From: Chamaecrista fasciculata
Taxonomy: Eukaryota > Streptophyta > Magnoliopsida > Fabales > Fabaceae
Assembly: GCA_003254925.1 (NCBI GenBank)
Contig: QANZ01039209.1
Span: forward strand, 24,071-88,070
Length of the DNA stretch: 64,000 nucleotides
Direction of reading: 5' to 3'
Positions within the stretch are counted from its first letter, which is position 1. Each line of letters starts with the position of its first letter. The notes beneath the pieces were generated by a model. The model ran no database searches, was not told the DNA's origin, and saw only the letters and a list, made by a program, of their open reading frames with translations. Below are positions 33,755-46,489 of the stretch, piece after piece. Position numbers and translations under genes: made by a program.

Positions 33755-35028
33755 CAGCTGGCTCTGAAATATGTATAAATGCATATTTTAAATGTCACTA
33801 TTTGGCATAATGCCTTACCTTTAAATGATGAAACTCCCAAGAGTGAGAGTGGCGCATTCATTGTTGTGTCCTTAAATGAGCATGTGTTTTTTTTTTTTTT
33901 TGGGATTGGTTTCAGCATCATATATACAGTACAGATAAGCATGCAATGACAATGGGGCTGCATTCTTAATTTTCTTTTCATTTTTTTTGTAAAATATCAT
34001 ATTTATATTTTACTTTTTTTAAAAATTCTAACTGATTGAGTGTTATTTATTTATTATTAAAATATCTGAAGTTTACCAAAAGAAAAAAAAAATCTACAAT
34101 ATCTGAAATACTTAATATTTTAAAAAAGATATAATGATTATTACATATTAACTTAGATTTTATACCATAAAAATCAAGTTTGTCTTTATGTTGGGATTGA
34201 ATTCTCTAAAGTTTCTTTCTCTATGCTTTTTTGAAATTAGAGAGAAAATATGACATTCATAAAATAAAAATATGTAAAATTATATTTTTTTTCTTTTCTA
34301 GAATATCTATTTCCCTTTTGTTACTACAATATTGCATGATTATCTCTAGCATTAAATACAATTAATGATTTGTTAACTTTGACATCAGAATTCAATATTT
34401 GAATGATTATCTCTAACATTAAATACAATTAATGATTTGTTAACTTTGGCATCAGAATTCAATGTGAGCCAATTGTCGGAGTATAAATAATTCTCAAGTC
34501 AACAAATTGTTAGTAAAATACAGTTTTCATTTTCTATTATTATTATTATGCCATAAAATAGAGAAATTTAACTCTTCAAGAAAAAAAAATTATATATTTC
34601 TTATCACTTAAGAGGACAAAAAATTGTACTCACACGTATATAATTATTTATTTATGGATTAATGGTCCATTTGGACGTTTATCAATAGAATATCATCAAA
34701 TTACTTTGCACCCATGCAAACATAGCAAATTGTTATTTTGACCTTTTTAAAAAATATTTTTCTCAATTATGAAATATATTAACTCTCTAACTCAAAAGAA
34801 CCACTTTCTATTCATGTCACCGCTTTTTTTTTTTTTTTTTGATAACAGTTTTCCTTTGATGCTCATTCTTATCTTATTCATCCCACCTAATATGAATTTG
34901 ATTTAAGTTATGCATCTAATTTTAATGTGAGATTTTCACAATAGAAATAATAATATTCACATAATTTTAGTTGAACCATATTAAATTGTTTATTAATTGG
35001 AGAAATTATTTCTTATCAGACATTGATA
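33755..35028. other. Intergenic, AT-rich
   Basis: AOS upstream region, then AT-rich DNA with several T-runs. Holds the 67-bp tandem duplication at 34336-34469. Confidence 0.6.
34336..34469. repeat. 67-bp tandem duplication
   Basis: Two adjacent copies of a 67-base unit beginning atgattatctcta (34336 and 34403), differing by only a few bases; each contains ttaaatacaattaatgattt. Confidence 0.92.
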
Positions 35029-35226
35029 TTTTTTTTGTCGATACAAAAAAAGTTTAGGTAAGTTAAGCCTTGGGATTCACCAAGGTCAGGGGACACCTCC
35101 AAACTCTATACGCGCTTACAAAGGTACTTACAGATCGCCTACCAACAAAACCCTCATATCGATAATGGAAATTATACTCGTGACTTTATGGGTTATTAGT
35201 CAACTCCTTACCAATTGAGATAACAA
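35029..35226 (-). mobile_element. Probable tRNA-derived SINE
   Basis: On the minus strand the sequence begins with an A-box-like ATCTCAATTGGTAAGG, has a degenerate B-box region about 35-45 bases later, an unrelated body of about 130 bases, and ends in an A-rich tail (T-run 35029-35036 on +). Length near 200 bp. No convincing target duplication. Confidence 0.65.
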
Positions 35227-35415
35227 ATATTGACAATTTAAAAATGAAATATACAATAAAATGTGTATGTTAGATAATTAATGATAGTTATTATTTTTTT
35301 TTTGTTGAATGATTATAAATACCTTAGAGAGCTATACATGAATTGGTAAGTGCATATTCGATATGAGTGTTAGATAAAAAAATTAAAATCAAGTTATCAA
35401 GGCAAGGAGTATGTA

Positions 35416-36061
35416 TAGGGGCGAGCAATCTAATCCATGAGTCCGCAAAAATTAACTCAACCCGGTTGTGGGTTGGGTTAATTCGAATTCGCGAGTTGGA
35501 TTAAATTTAGATCTTTTAGCATGTGCACTTGGGGGTTGGATTACGGTTTCGTTGTTTGTCAACCCAACCCAACCTAGGTAACCCTCAAACTCGCACGTCA
35601 ATTTTTATTTATTTATTTTATATATGTATGTCGTATTCATTATATATCTTTTTATTTTTTATGTATTTATATTGTTAATTCTTTATAAATAAGATATTTT
35701 GATTTTAAAATTTATATCAATGAAAGTACACCCAATACCATATATGTATTACATTTATATATATGTTATTGGGTGTACTTTAATTGATTTATATGTTTAT
35801 ATAGAAAATCTTTATTTTTTAACTTTTTTTTATGTATAAGCCTTTTATATTACTTACAAATTTATAATAATATTTTTTTATTATGAAAATTGAAAATATA
35901 TTTTTTTAAAAAATACAAACTCAATTTACGAATTCAACCCAACGCAAGTCACTGCTCTGCGAGTTGAATTTTAAAAATTATAAAATATAAATCAACTCAA
36001 CCCGCGTATTGACGTAAGTTGGGTTAAAATTTTCACCAAACCAGACCCATGCTCACCCGTG
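35416..36061. mobile_element. hAT-type MITE, copy B (older)
   Basis: Same family as 24399-25058: left end TAGGGGCGAGCA, right end TGCTCACCCGTG, the same aaccc-rich subterminal zones and the same AT-rich core phrase (aataagatattttgatttta). Flanking octamers agtatgta and attatgta match at 7 of 8. More diverged, so older. Confidence 0.85.
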
Positions 36062-36820
36062 ATTATGTAATTAAATTATGATGATACTTTGATAGATTCA
36101 CTTCTTTAAGAAGTTTTGTTATGCATGTTTTTATCCATATCTTAGTCCCGACTCAGATTTTTATTGTGATATTTCTATTGAAAATAAAACACACAGATAA
36201 GAAGAACTTTTATAAAATTGGAGTTTTAACAAATTTACTTATATATATATATATAAGTAAAATACAAATTTATCAATAATAAAATACAAAATCAAAATTA
36301 AATATCAAGCATTTTTAACACGTACATACAAAAGGTTAAATTGGTTCTTAATTAGACAACGAAACAAAAAGGTGTGGACGGTTTTATTTTAATGTTAAGA
36401 AATGAAAAAAATAGATGGACCCAGTCACCCCATTTTTTCTGAAACGTGAATTGATTCAGAGTTGAATTTGGTTTAAAAGGTCCTCTGATCTTTTTTCTTC
36501 ATTTCATTTTGCGGTTTTACATATCTTGGGTCACTTCGTCGTCATCGACTCATCGCTGATAATGGAGCTGCAATCAATGTCATTACCATTTTCCTTGGAT
36601 TTTATGTTGCTTTACTTATCCTGGTTAGAAGGAAATTAAAAAGAATTAAAGAACTAAACCAGACTTCCCTTTTGTTTTCTTGAAAGTTATTTGCAATTCT
36701 TTGACTCGCGTGAGATTTTTCCTTTTTCAATTAAGAATATTGAGGTTTATAATCTTTGAAGAAATCGGGAAAATGATTGGAATAGATTAAGGTTTTATTT
36801 ATAGTGACCTGTGAAAGTAT
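36062..36820. other. Intergenic
   Basis: AT-rich DNA; no gene or element recognised. Confidence 0.55.
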
Positions 36821-36833
36821 AAATAAAACCTGA

Positions 36834-36980
36834 ATCTAAGTTTATAATATTTCATTCATTAAAGACGAGATGTTATTTTAGTGACATGTGAAGATTTCTA
36901 AGTAGACTCTACTTAGAAATCTTCACATGTCACTAAAATAACATCTCGTCTTTAATGAATGAAATATTATAAACTTAGAT
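36834..36980. repeat. 147-bp palindrome with 73-bp perfect arms
   Basis: Arms 36834-36906 and 36908-36980 are exact reverse complements around a single C. Directly upstream a smaller inverted repeat (ggttttatttat / ataaataaaacc, about 36790-36830) encloses gtgacctgtgaaagt, resembling gtgacatgtgaagat in the large arm. Confidence 0.97.
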
Positions 36981-39740
36981 CATGAATCTGCTTAGCTTTT
37001 TGCCTTTTTATTTTTTTATTTATAATTTTCATTCATCTTTGATCAAATTTCATGATTAAAAATCTAACATTATTGTCACTCTACGTTGCTTAATAATAAG
37101 AATATTATCTTCGCATCAAATGTCTCTTATAATGTGTTTAATTAAAATTTCAGTATAGCTGTAGATACATGCAAACAGCATATTAAATTAATAAGCTTTC
37201 TGTATATTCACATTATCTTCTGCCTTTTAAAAACTTTTCTTTTTGGTAACAGCCTTTTTAAAACTTTTAATTCATAAGACACCTAAGATAATCATATACT
37301 ATGACTCGAAAAACCCATTATTAAGCTGTACGGTTTTTTCCCTTCTGGATATATAGTTAGTTTGATCTAATAGGAGGTAAAACTTTGATGTGCTGAGTTA
37401 AAAAGTGAATACTATATATTATATAAGTTTTGTATGTCATAACGTAAATATTGTTTTAATTTTTAAAATTACAAAATGACTATAGTTTTTTAAAAACAGT
37501 TTAAAATAAAAAATATAAGCTATTAACAAATTATAAACAATGAGGTAGAGGAGTTATTTTTTAATATAATTATATTTTTTAAAATGTTTATATAATTTAT
37601 AATACATAATTTTTATAAAACGACCAAGAAGATTAATTAAACACGTATTAATGGTATATTAAATAATTTATTTTATATTATACGGATTTAAAAATTTTTA
37701 GTTGTCATTGTTTCAAATTATCTTATATTATATGGCTTCACCCTTTTCTGGTCGTCCATGTTTAAAACTATAGTCTATGAAATAAAAAATAAGAGAAAAT
37801 TTACTATTTGGTCTCTCTTTCTTTAATAAGTTAACAATTTAGTCCATTATTTATTTTACATACATATTTGCGTCCCGTTAGGGCACGCAAAGCCCCTAGT
37901 ATAATATATGAGTATGATATTTTATATAAAATAATACAAAAATAGAAAGTAATTATTAAGAATTTAAATAAAAATTAAAATCTCTACTATTTCTTAATTT
38001 TTTATCATTTAAAACTTGAAATTATAGTAAAAATTATTAATTAAATTGAGTCATTTATTGTAAATGACCATTTTTATTTTTTAAGTATAATAATAATTTA
38101 ATTATTTTTAAAAAAAAAACATATATATATATATTTATAATTTTAAAAAATTCAAAATCTAGAATTAATATTTCTACGACCGTTGAAATAAAGTAGCAGT
38201 TGTGGACCAGTGTGATGCATGCGAGAAGCCGAACACTGAACAGTGGCCTCTCCAAGACTCCAACTCATAAAAATGAGAAATTGATTATGGATCTTCTCCG
38301 TCCATTATTTGTAGACAAGAGAAATAAGAAAATTAAATGATAAAATGATAAATATGAAGACTTCTTTATGTTTATATTATTACATATTTGTTTGAAATTT
38401 TCCAGTAAATTATAAATATAATAAAAAAACATATATTACAAAATATATAAACCATCTTAAGAATATATTATAAATTATGGGATAGCCATTATATATACAT
38501 CACGTGTTTTAGAAAAACGCGGATATTGTTAAGGTCCAAGTCTCATTAGTCATTAGCAACATAAATAATGCAAGCGATGGATTGCGTGGTGTGGACTGTG
38601 GTGTGATTTCTCACATTCATTTCTTAATTTTACATTTTGGATCTCCTTTATAAAAAAAAAACGAGCAAATTTGTACAAGGTTGATTATATTTATTGATAT
38701 ATAAATTTAGAAATAATTTCTTATATCTCAGGGCATATTAATTATATTAATAAATTGGATGATAAAGACACTTACTAGCTCTTTTCCAAATCAAAGCCCC
38801 TCGTTTGGGTGTGCTATTTTGGCCTCGTGTGACTTTATGTTTGACTCAATGTTTGAACTTTGAATTGACTTCTCCGTCCTACCTTTACTTCTTCGTTCTC
38901 ACGTGCAAATATCAAGCTGCAGCCTTTCATTCCATCGGACCGACCGTTTTCCATTTCAAAACAATTTTTAATAATTTACTTTTTCGCTGCTTCCATTGTG
39001 TTCCTATTTTCACTATCATCAAGGATTATTTAATTATTAGTTTTTTTAATTATTCAAAAGGTCTTGTTTGTTTAAAGCGTCTCTCATTCTTCTGTCTTCA
39101 AATTTCATGAAACCCAAGTTCAGGCATGCTTGGTAGTTGGTACAGTGAAGCTTTTAAAAGAAATAAATTTCCCATGTAAAGAATCATTTTTTTTTTTCAT
39201 GTGAAGAAAAAAAGGCAAATATAATGAGCTTCACCGATGAATCTTATTCGGTTACCAAACATATATTCTAGTGGTCACTCACAGTTTCTTTCTTTTTTTG
39301 GGTCTTACCACTTATAACATTGACATATATTTGATTCTTTCGCTGCACGTCCTTGGCGATATCTTTTAAGTCATGATTTCGATGACAGGACTTCAATACA
39401 TCTTACTCTTAGATTTTACCCATAGAGTGATGTTTGAGAGAATCTGAGCTCTCCAATAATGCACTCTCTATTCTTACCGTCCAATGGGATTAAATTTTTT
39501 AACACTTGAAAAGTAATAATGATGGGAGTGACACACAAGAGTACAATTTCTCAACATAAATTAAATAACCTTGTAATGCGCGCACACACACATACACATA
39601 TATATGACACCTCAACACAAAAAAATATTCAGATACGCAACACAGGCAACTATGGTGAATCAACGATGTCTTCAAAGCAATGTAAAAACATGTGACTTAA
39701 TGTATTATTTCTAATAGAAATAAAAATTAAAACAATCTAA
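36981..39740. other. Intergenic, AT-rich
   Basis: No coding sequence recognised. Contains a possible Helitron terminus at 37870-37900. The rest is unassigned AT-rich DNA downstream of LIP2p. Confidence 0.55.
37870..37900 (+). mobile_element. Possible Helitron 3' terminus
   Basis: A GC-rich stem-loop (gcgtcccgttagggcacgc) in AT-rich DNA is followed seven bases later by CTAGT and then AT-rich sequence, the layout of a Helitron 3' end (hairpin plus CTRR before T). The 5' TC end was not located. Confidence 0.4.
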
Positions 39741-41976
39741 TCAGGATGTGCTTTTGGGGCAAAGATAGCTAAGATTTTTTCCATACAAGAATGGTAAAGA
39801 AGCTGTTGTTTGAAGTTGGTATTCAAGGTGGAAGACGTTTGAGAACTCTTGAATCAATGAGTGGTGAGTGATGGAAATAAGAGTGGAATCGTGTGGAGGA
39901 TGATGCATATCAGGTGTCCCAGAAGGAGTAAATGAATGAAGATCACCCACTTCCACTTCCAGCAACCCCTTAATGCTTTCAACTTCACGGTTCCGTATTC
40001 CACATGGCACAATCCAATTAAAAGGAGTCAAATCAGTAGTGACATTTAGCGCCAATCCATGATAGGTTATCCACTGCAATACTCGTATACCTACTGCTGC
40101 AACTTTATGGTTTCCTGCAATAAACATGTTTTACTTTTCAAGTGGCAACACTATGTTATTAACAACTGTTTGAAGGGCCAAATTAATCAGAAGTTTCACG
40201 CTTTTTTGTTTTTCCTTCCGGCCAACTAAACAATCTTAAGTAAAAAGGCCCATGCTTCGATACTATATATATGCAAAGCGAAGCTGTATAAAATGTTGAT
40301 ACAAATTACAGGGAGTTAGACTTACTTACCCACCCAAACACCAGTCAATCCTGGGAGCCTTGAAGCCTTAATTGAGAATGTTGAAGAGAGAACACGGATT
40401 ACCACCTCCTCAAGGGCCCTGAGGTACCAGTGGAGATCCATCTTGTGGTTTCGAAGATTCATAATCGGGTACATAACTAGCTACAACGCAATACACCTTC
40501 AAAAGTTCAGGGAGTAAACTCACATTTTGATTCCAAGATTATATTCATATTATCATTTTAGTCCTTAATCTTTTGAAATATTTGAAATAGTCTTTAAAAA
40601 AAAACATTATTCACATATGAGCTATTAGGGGTGTTCATTGAGTTGGGCCAACCCGCTAAAACCAACCCAACCCACTAGTTTAGATTGGTTTGGCGGGTTG
40701 TTTGGGTTCAAAAAGTTGAGTCTAATGTTTGGGTTCAAAAAGTTGAGTCTAATGTGGTTTGGGTTCGGTTGCGAGTTTTAAGATTTTGAGCACGCTCAAC
40801 CCAACCCAATCCGCCGGCCCGCAAAAATATTAAATAAAAAATAAATTTATTTATTTATTTAGTTAAAATTATATTTTAATATCACAAATAATATTATTTT
40901 TACAATTTGGTCAATTAATAATTTTTTTTATTCTCAATTTAGTCTATAAAAAACAAATTGTGAAGGACCAAATTAAAGAAAAAAAAAATTTAAGAACAAC
41001 CAAACTTTTATAAAATAAATATATAAAAAATGGAAAAATTAGTATGGGCCAACCCGTCAACCCAAACCAAACCAACCCGCCACTGTTTGGTTTGGGTTGA
41101 CTCAATTATTTTCTTTTGCCCAACCTAACTCAATCCGCCAAATAAATTAGTGAACTCGAACCAACCTGCCTTAAACCCAACCCAGCGTGTAAACACCCCT
41201 ATTAACTATAGGCTTCACCATTATACATCTCAGTATATAGAAAAACTAAATTGTAACATAATCATAAATTTTTATGAATTAAATTAATCATTTCAAAATA
41301 TTGAAAAACTAAAATAAAACATGCCAGTTCAGATTTTTAAACTACAAGAATATGAAGCTACAAGTATGTAGTGCACTAATTTAACTTGGTTCTCTAAGTA
41401 CATGCATATTCTGACTAGGGGAAAGAAACAGAATCCATGATAAAAAGAGGAAATCTGAGAAATGGTGCAAGTAAAAAATGAATGTAGGGGAAGCACCTGG
41501 CCAGGGCCATGGTATGTAACTTCTCCACCGCGCTCAGTACGATAGATATCGAAGGGGGCATTCTTCATTTGAAAACGGAGGTTATCTTCGGAACTAGCCG
41601 TTCCCAAAGTATAAACAGGAGGATGTTGAAGAACAATAAGCGTGTCTGTACAATCTCCATCGTTTTCAATCATGGCCTTCTTTTGCCTCACAATTTCTTT
41701 CTGCCAAGACCATGCCTCTTCATAAGGAATTTGGTGCTGGTGTAAATCCAACAGCTCGCACCTGCCGAATTGATTATAAGGAAATTGGAATCGCAGGAAG
41801 ATACGAGATAGAGCAACTTACATCCTTCGTTGGCCATTCATCAGAGAATTGATTTTGAAGGCATTGAAGCGCGACACGCTTAAAGAGGAATAGGGCAATA
41901 GGTGAGGGTGGGTTCCTAGTTTTGCCTGATTAAAAGGAGGACAGGCTGGAATTGAGCTGAAAGCATATGCAACCAT
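39741..41976 (-). CDS. LIP2p: Plastidial octanoyltransferase (lipoate biosynthesis)
   Basis: Four exons on the minus strand, 41976-41822, 41761-41497, 40480-40330 and 40114-39741, join in phase to give 314 aa. The first about 50 residues form a plastid-type transit peptide ([14 protein letters not shown]). The LipB fold follows: [22 protein letters not shown] split by intron 2 before [22 protein letters not shown] with the conserved Lys, TYHGLALNV, and IVPCGI with the catalytic Cys. It moves octanoyl groups from acyl carrier protein to lipoyl domains, notably plastid pyruvate dehydrogenase E2, before sulphur insertion by LIP1p. The C-terminus is about 60 residues longer than the core and unremarkable. 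Intron 2 contains a hAT MITE. Confidence 0.95.
40626..41201. mobile_element. hAT-type MITE, copy C, in LIP2p intron 2
   Basis: Ends TAGGGGTGTTCA and TAAACACCCCTA, with subterminal aaccc/gggttt repeats like copies A and B; flanking octamers tgagctat and ttaactat match at 6 of 8. Same hAT group but a somewhat different subfamily (GTTCA rather than GAGCA). Confidence 0.82.
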
Positions 41977-42614
41977 GATGAACAATACTAAATTACATGT
42001 GAATGTGGGCGAATTGGGCTCTCAAATCTTTAATTTAGGGTTTCGGTGCCATCAATCGAAGCATATGGCACCATTACCAATTCAATGCTTTGAATACAAT
42101 GGAAGAGGTAGAATGAGAAAGAAGCCGTCAATGCTGTTATCGGCTCTGGGTTTTGTCCTTCGGAGCCACCCTATTTAGCTGTTATCGTTGGTTTAACCGA
42201 GCCTTAGCATTCATTGGGCCAGCCCATCATGTGCTTCATTATATTGCAATTTTTGTCTTACGACTTGGACCAAGATTTTAGTTCAAAAAACAGAAACAAA
42301 AAAAGTTTTGGATCAAGATTTATAAGAAAATAAAAAAGATAACAGAATAATTTTTTCATAAACAAAAAGAAATCTTCAATTCAATTATTATTTATTAACA
42401 GCATCAAAATTGTAAAAGCATATAAATTTTCATTATTACGTTTTAATATTTTTATAAAATTTAAATACTTAATTATAAATTATATGCTTAAATTAAATCT
42501 TAAATCCAAATTAAAAAAATACTTATGTTCTAAAATTTAAAAAATATTGCAAAACTTGCCTTATACTCTGTTGTTCTATACTATACTGTGTTTTTAAAGT
42601 TAGACTTATTATTA
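41977..42614. other. Upstream region of LIP2p
   Basis: Probable LIP2p promoter close to 41977-42180, then AT-rich DNA. No other gene seen. Confidence 0.5.
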
Positions 42615-43242
42615 TTTTCTAAACCGGCCCTAAAACCTCATCTTTATGAGAGAAAACCCTCTTCGTTGTGAGAGTTTTTCTGAATGAAATTTTGGGCCGC
42701 CGCTGTCTCAGTAGCGGTGACTCTCTGGTTATAGAATTTGTGGCAACATCGTTCTGGATCAGGGCTTCCATGACGACGTTCTATGGCGACGAATTTGGAC
42801 TAGGCATTCAACGGCGGCTTCTGGCTTCCAGAGCGGCTTCTTGGTTTGATCCTGATTTTTAGGTGTTCTTCCATGGCGTCGTTTTGTTTTATTATCTTAT
42901 TATTGTTGCTTTAAGTCTATTTATGTCTTTTTTTAGAACAACCATCAGGGTTGCCTGCTATCCTGTTTTGAGGATTTGTCTCTTTTAGATGACTTTATTT
43001 ATGTATCATATTTTTTAGATGGTTGTAATTTTAGTTGGATCCCTGGATCCACTAACTTGGCTTTACCAATTTGTCTAAAACGATGATGAGTTGTAAACCC
43101 CCCACCTTCGTCAGTTGATATCCTGTTTAGTATTGTTGTTTATGCTAGGGAGGGATTGACTATTTTTATTTTGTTTTCGTTTGTATTGTGCTTGACTTTG
43201 TCTTGCTTTTGAATAAATTATGTTTCATGTAAAAGAAAATAC
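42615..43242 (+). mobile_element. Short LINE-derived non-autonomous element, copy 2
   Basis: Flanked by an 11-bp target duplication acttattatta (42604-42614 and 43243-43253). It opens with a segment shared with copy 1 (gggccgccgctgtct, gcggtga), keeps a decayed RNase H tail (CNFSWIPGSTNLA) and ends with the same 3' UTR (gttgtaaacccccca, gttgatatcctgttta) plus an A-rich tail. The reverse-transcriptase core is absent. Confidence 0.82.
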
Positions 43243-44337
43243 ACTTATTATTAAACCAATGAAATTACTAGTTCAAAATTTAATAGGAGTTTACTAATTC
43301 AACAAGAACTTTCCTTCTGCTTTTTTTTTATTATTTTACATTTTGTATTTTCCTAATGAAAAAATTGTATGTCAAGATGGATTGTTGGTGGTGGAGCATT
43401 GATAGTTTGCTTCCCTAGTCACTTGTTCAAACCCATATCTTATGTGGTTTTTACAATTTAATTATTCTCTAATTCAGATCTTCAGCAAGCTGCACAGCTG
43501 GTGTGGGTTCATTGAACCAGTCTAATCTATCTGATATTTTGATTTAACGTATTTATAGTTCGATGGTCAGAACCGCTAAGTAGTAACCTATATATGAGAC
43601 GAGTCAAATAATTATTATTCGCGGTATAAACTACAATGATACCTTGAGTCCTTGATCTTTTTTCTTTTTATTTTTTGCCAAAGATAGCTTGACCTTGATA
43701 TGTTTGTATATTGACTGTTGAACAGTACCGGTTACCAAAGTTCAAAATGGGAACTTTAAAGTGAGAAATTTTCTCAGCCATGAAAAAGGAAATAATAATA
43801 ATAATAAGAAAAAAAAACAGAGGTTTACGTACGTTGGGTAATGGGTAAGGCGGTAAGCAAAGAAAAGAAGGAAGAAAGAAGGCAACCAGGTTTGTAGGTC
43901 GGAGACAAAATCATTGAATTTAGATAATAATAATATTCTTTAGTGTAGAAAGAAAAGTACACGAAGCACCCCCAAAATGAAGTTCCCATCCCAGATATAA
44001 GAAGCTACCTCGAATATTACTAATAATAATTTTTACATTAATGAAAATGGACGATGGACGATTGTAATTAATTCAGCACAAAAAAGAGAACGATCCAGAA
44101 AGTGAAAGTGACACGTGTTCGACCCAGGACGCTATACGGGACCCACACGGCTGATTATTAAGAATTGAGGTGGCACGTGAGAATTTGCGTTCAAAGAGTT
44201 TGGCACAAGTGTCCAAAACCAAAAGCTGAAAAAGCTACCTACCTCTACCTTTAGCTTCATCTTCGTCCCTTAAAAACGCAACGCCTACAGTTTAAAGCTG
44301 CCATTCAAACTCAAACTTCACGCTATAGAATAGATTG
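43243..44337. other. Upstream region of the UPF0114 gene
   Basis: AT-rich spacer; the last 250 bases hold two G-boxes and probably the promoter. Confidence 0.55.
44112..44179 (+). promoter_or_regulatory. Two G-box (CACGTG) elements
   Basis: CACGTG at 44112-44117 (within acacgtgttc) and 44174-44179 (within tggcacgtga), about 226 and 164 bases upstream of the UPF0114 ATG. bZIP and bHLH factors of light and abscisic-acid signalling bind this core. Confidence 0.6.
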
Positions 44338-45845
44338 ATGAGTACAATGGCAATTACGAGAGTAGCCTTACATTTTGAAAGTAATTATGGTTCTTCGTTG
44401 ATGATGAGTAATAATAACAGGGTACGTTTACGACACAACAAAGCTAATAAGGTGGTGGCCATTAATGATACAGTTTCTAATAATTCAGACAAGGTTGAGA
44501 GAAAAGGAGTTGTGGCAGTGAAGGCATCTCAATCAGCAGCCATACTCACTCAGCGATTCTCAGAGTCGTCGTTGGTACCAAAGATCATCACGAATGTCGA
44601 AAGTATTAAGCAATGGAATTTACAACCCCAGATGCTCATTGAAAAGGTTTATTTTTTTGAACCCACATTGCTTTATTTTTGTTCAGATTTGATCTTTTCG
44701 GTCTAAATTTGTATGATGTTGTTGTATTGACTTGTATTATTGAATTTGAATGCGAAAGATGTTATTTGTCTAAAATATCTAATATAATTTAGTATTATAT
44801 TCAATTAGTTTAGTCTAATTGTGACTTACAAATTTAATATTGAAGGTGTGCTGACTTATATCTTAGACTTAAATGTAGATATCATTTGTTCAAAATACTA
44901 AAGGCAATCTAATATAATTAATATCTTTCTATCAATTTTGTTGAGTGCTAGTACGTAAGTTTAGAGTGGTATATATGTATATAAGTAGCTTTACTCTTGT
45001 GTGCGCATGCAGGCCATAGTTGATTGCCGATTCTTCACATTGTTTGCCGTGGCAGGATCTCTTGTTGGTTCCGTATTATGTTTTCTTGAGGTACGTAATT
45101 ACTGATTACCTTCCTATAAATATTATTTTCACAATTTGTTTTTTTTTTGTATCTTGTTAAAAAAACAGGGAAAAACAGAGTTTAATAGTTAATAAACGTC
45201 TTTCCACTTCGAAAATGCAGGGTTTCTTTCTTGTTATACAGTCATACGTACAGTATTTTCATATCTTGTCAAAAAGGTTGGATCAAGGGGATGTAGTGCA
45301 ACAACTTATCGAAGCCGTTGGTACGTATTAATTGTAAAAGTTAATATACAATAATAATAATATTAATAATTCTTTTAATTTCTCTGTTTTTTTCTGGTCA
45401 GATATGTTCCTAATAGGAACTGCCATGCTCATGTTTGGGGTGGGTTTGTACGTCATGTTTGTTAGATCAAAGAGTGACATGGAAGAACATGACACACGGC
45501 TTTCTGGATCAAACTTACTAGGTCTTTTCAACATGAAAGTCAGTACATATATAACAATTTTTGACTGTAGAAAGCTTACATGAGATACATATATTTTGTT
45601 AAAATAAAAATTTGTGTGTATGATATGAATTTCGTTTTCAGACAACACCAAGTTGGGTGGGAATGCGATCCATCGGACAAGCAAAGTCAAAAATTGGGCA
45701 TGCAGTGATGATGATTCTTCAAGTGGGACTATTGGAAAAGTTCAAAGACATTCCCTTAATTACAGGCTTCGATCTTGCTTGCTTTGCTGCTTCAGTATTG
45801 ACATCCTCAGCTTGTATTTTTCTGCTATCTAGACTTCATCGCTAA
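44338..45845 (+). CDS. UPF0114 family membrane protein, probably plastid
   Basis: Exons 44338-44646, 45013-45090, 45221-45320, 45402-45538 and 45642-45845 join in phase to give 275 aa. The first about 90 residues lack acidic clusters and look like a transit peptide. The rest fits UPF0114 (bacterial YqhA relatives): FTLFAVAGSLVGSVLCF, then a helix, FLIGTAMLMFGVGLYVMFV, SWVGMRSIGQAKSKIGHAV, and LACFAASVLTSSACIFLLSRL, giving about four membrane helices. Homologues in Arabidopsis are annotated as uncharacterised, chloroplast-type proteins; the molecular role is unknown. It converges with SEC3. Confidence 0.9.
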
Positions 45846-45968
45846 GAGCATTAAACTACTTGTAGTACTCAAGAATCTTTCATTCTTTACACAAGTAAAC
45901 ATTTCTTTTCTTTTGTTTTCCCGAAGGACATGGTGTTATTGTCCTATGGGAGCCAATTCATTAATTGG

Positions 45969-46004
<36 letters not shown>

Positions 46005-46489
46005 CCTATATGTTTTAATTTTTATTTTTTCTTTGGCAAGTTCTTCTGAAATGTAACAAGAGATATATATACAGGAGCACCACCGTATACGTACTTATTT
46101 TTGCCCATTAGGAACAGAATAAGGTTGCTTGCGTGATCATGTATATGTGTTGCTGAATATTTCTTCTAAAAGTTGTCTAATTCATGCCAACATTGAGAAT
46201 TATCTTAATCCAAGAAAATTCTATTTTTAATAATGATACTGCCACCTGCTCCTCTTAAAGCCGTTAATCTTTAAGCAAAGTTCACACTTACTTTGGTCAA
46301 TAACAAAATTAAAAATTGCACGGATGGAATATTTATATAAGTCAGAAAGCTTGTTTCAGAAAATTAAACCTACGTACTAACCCCTCCCATCTCACCCCCT
46401 CCCCAAAAAAAATAAAATAAAATAAATAAAGCTACACAGTTGGTGGAAAAGGGAGAGTAAAGGAAAAATATTTAAACTTACATGAACAT
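45846..46489. other. Convergent 3' region between UPF0114 and SEC3
   Basis: Holds both 3' UTRs and a TA/TG dinucleotide tract (about 45971-46003). No further gene seen. Confidence 0.6.
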
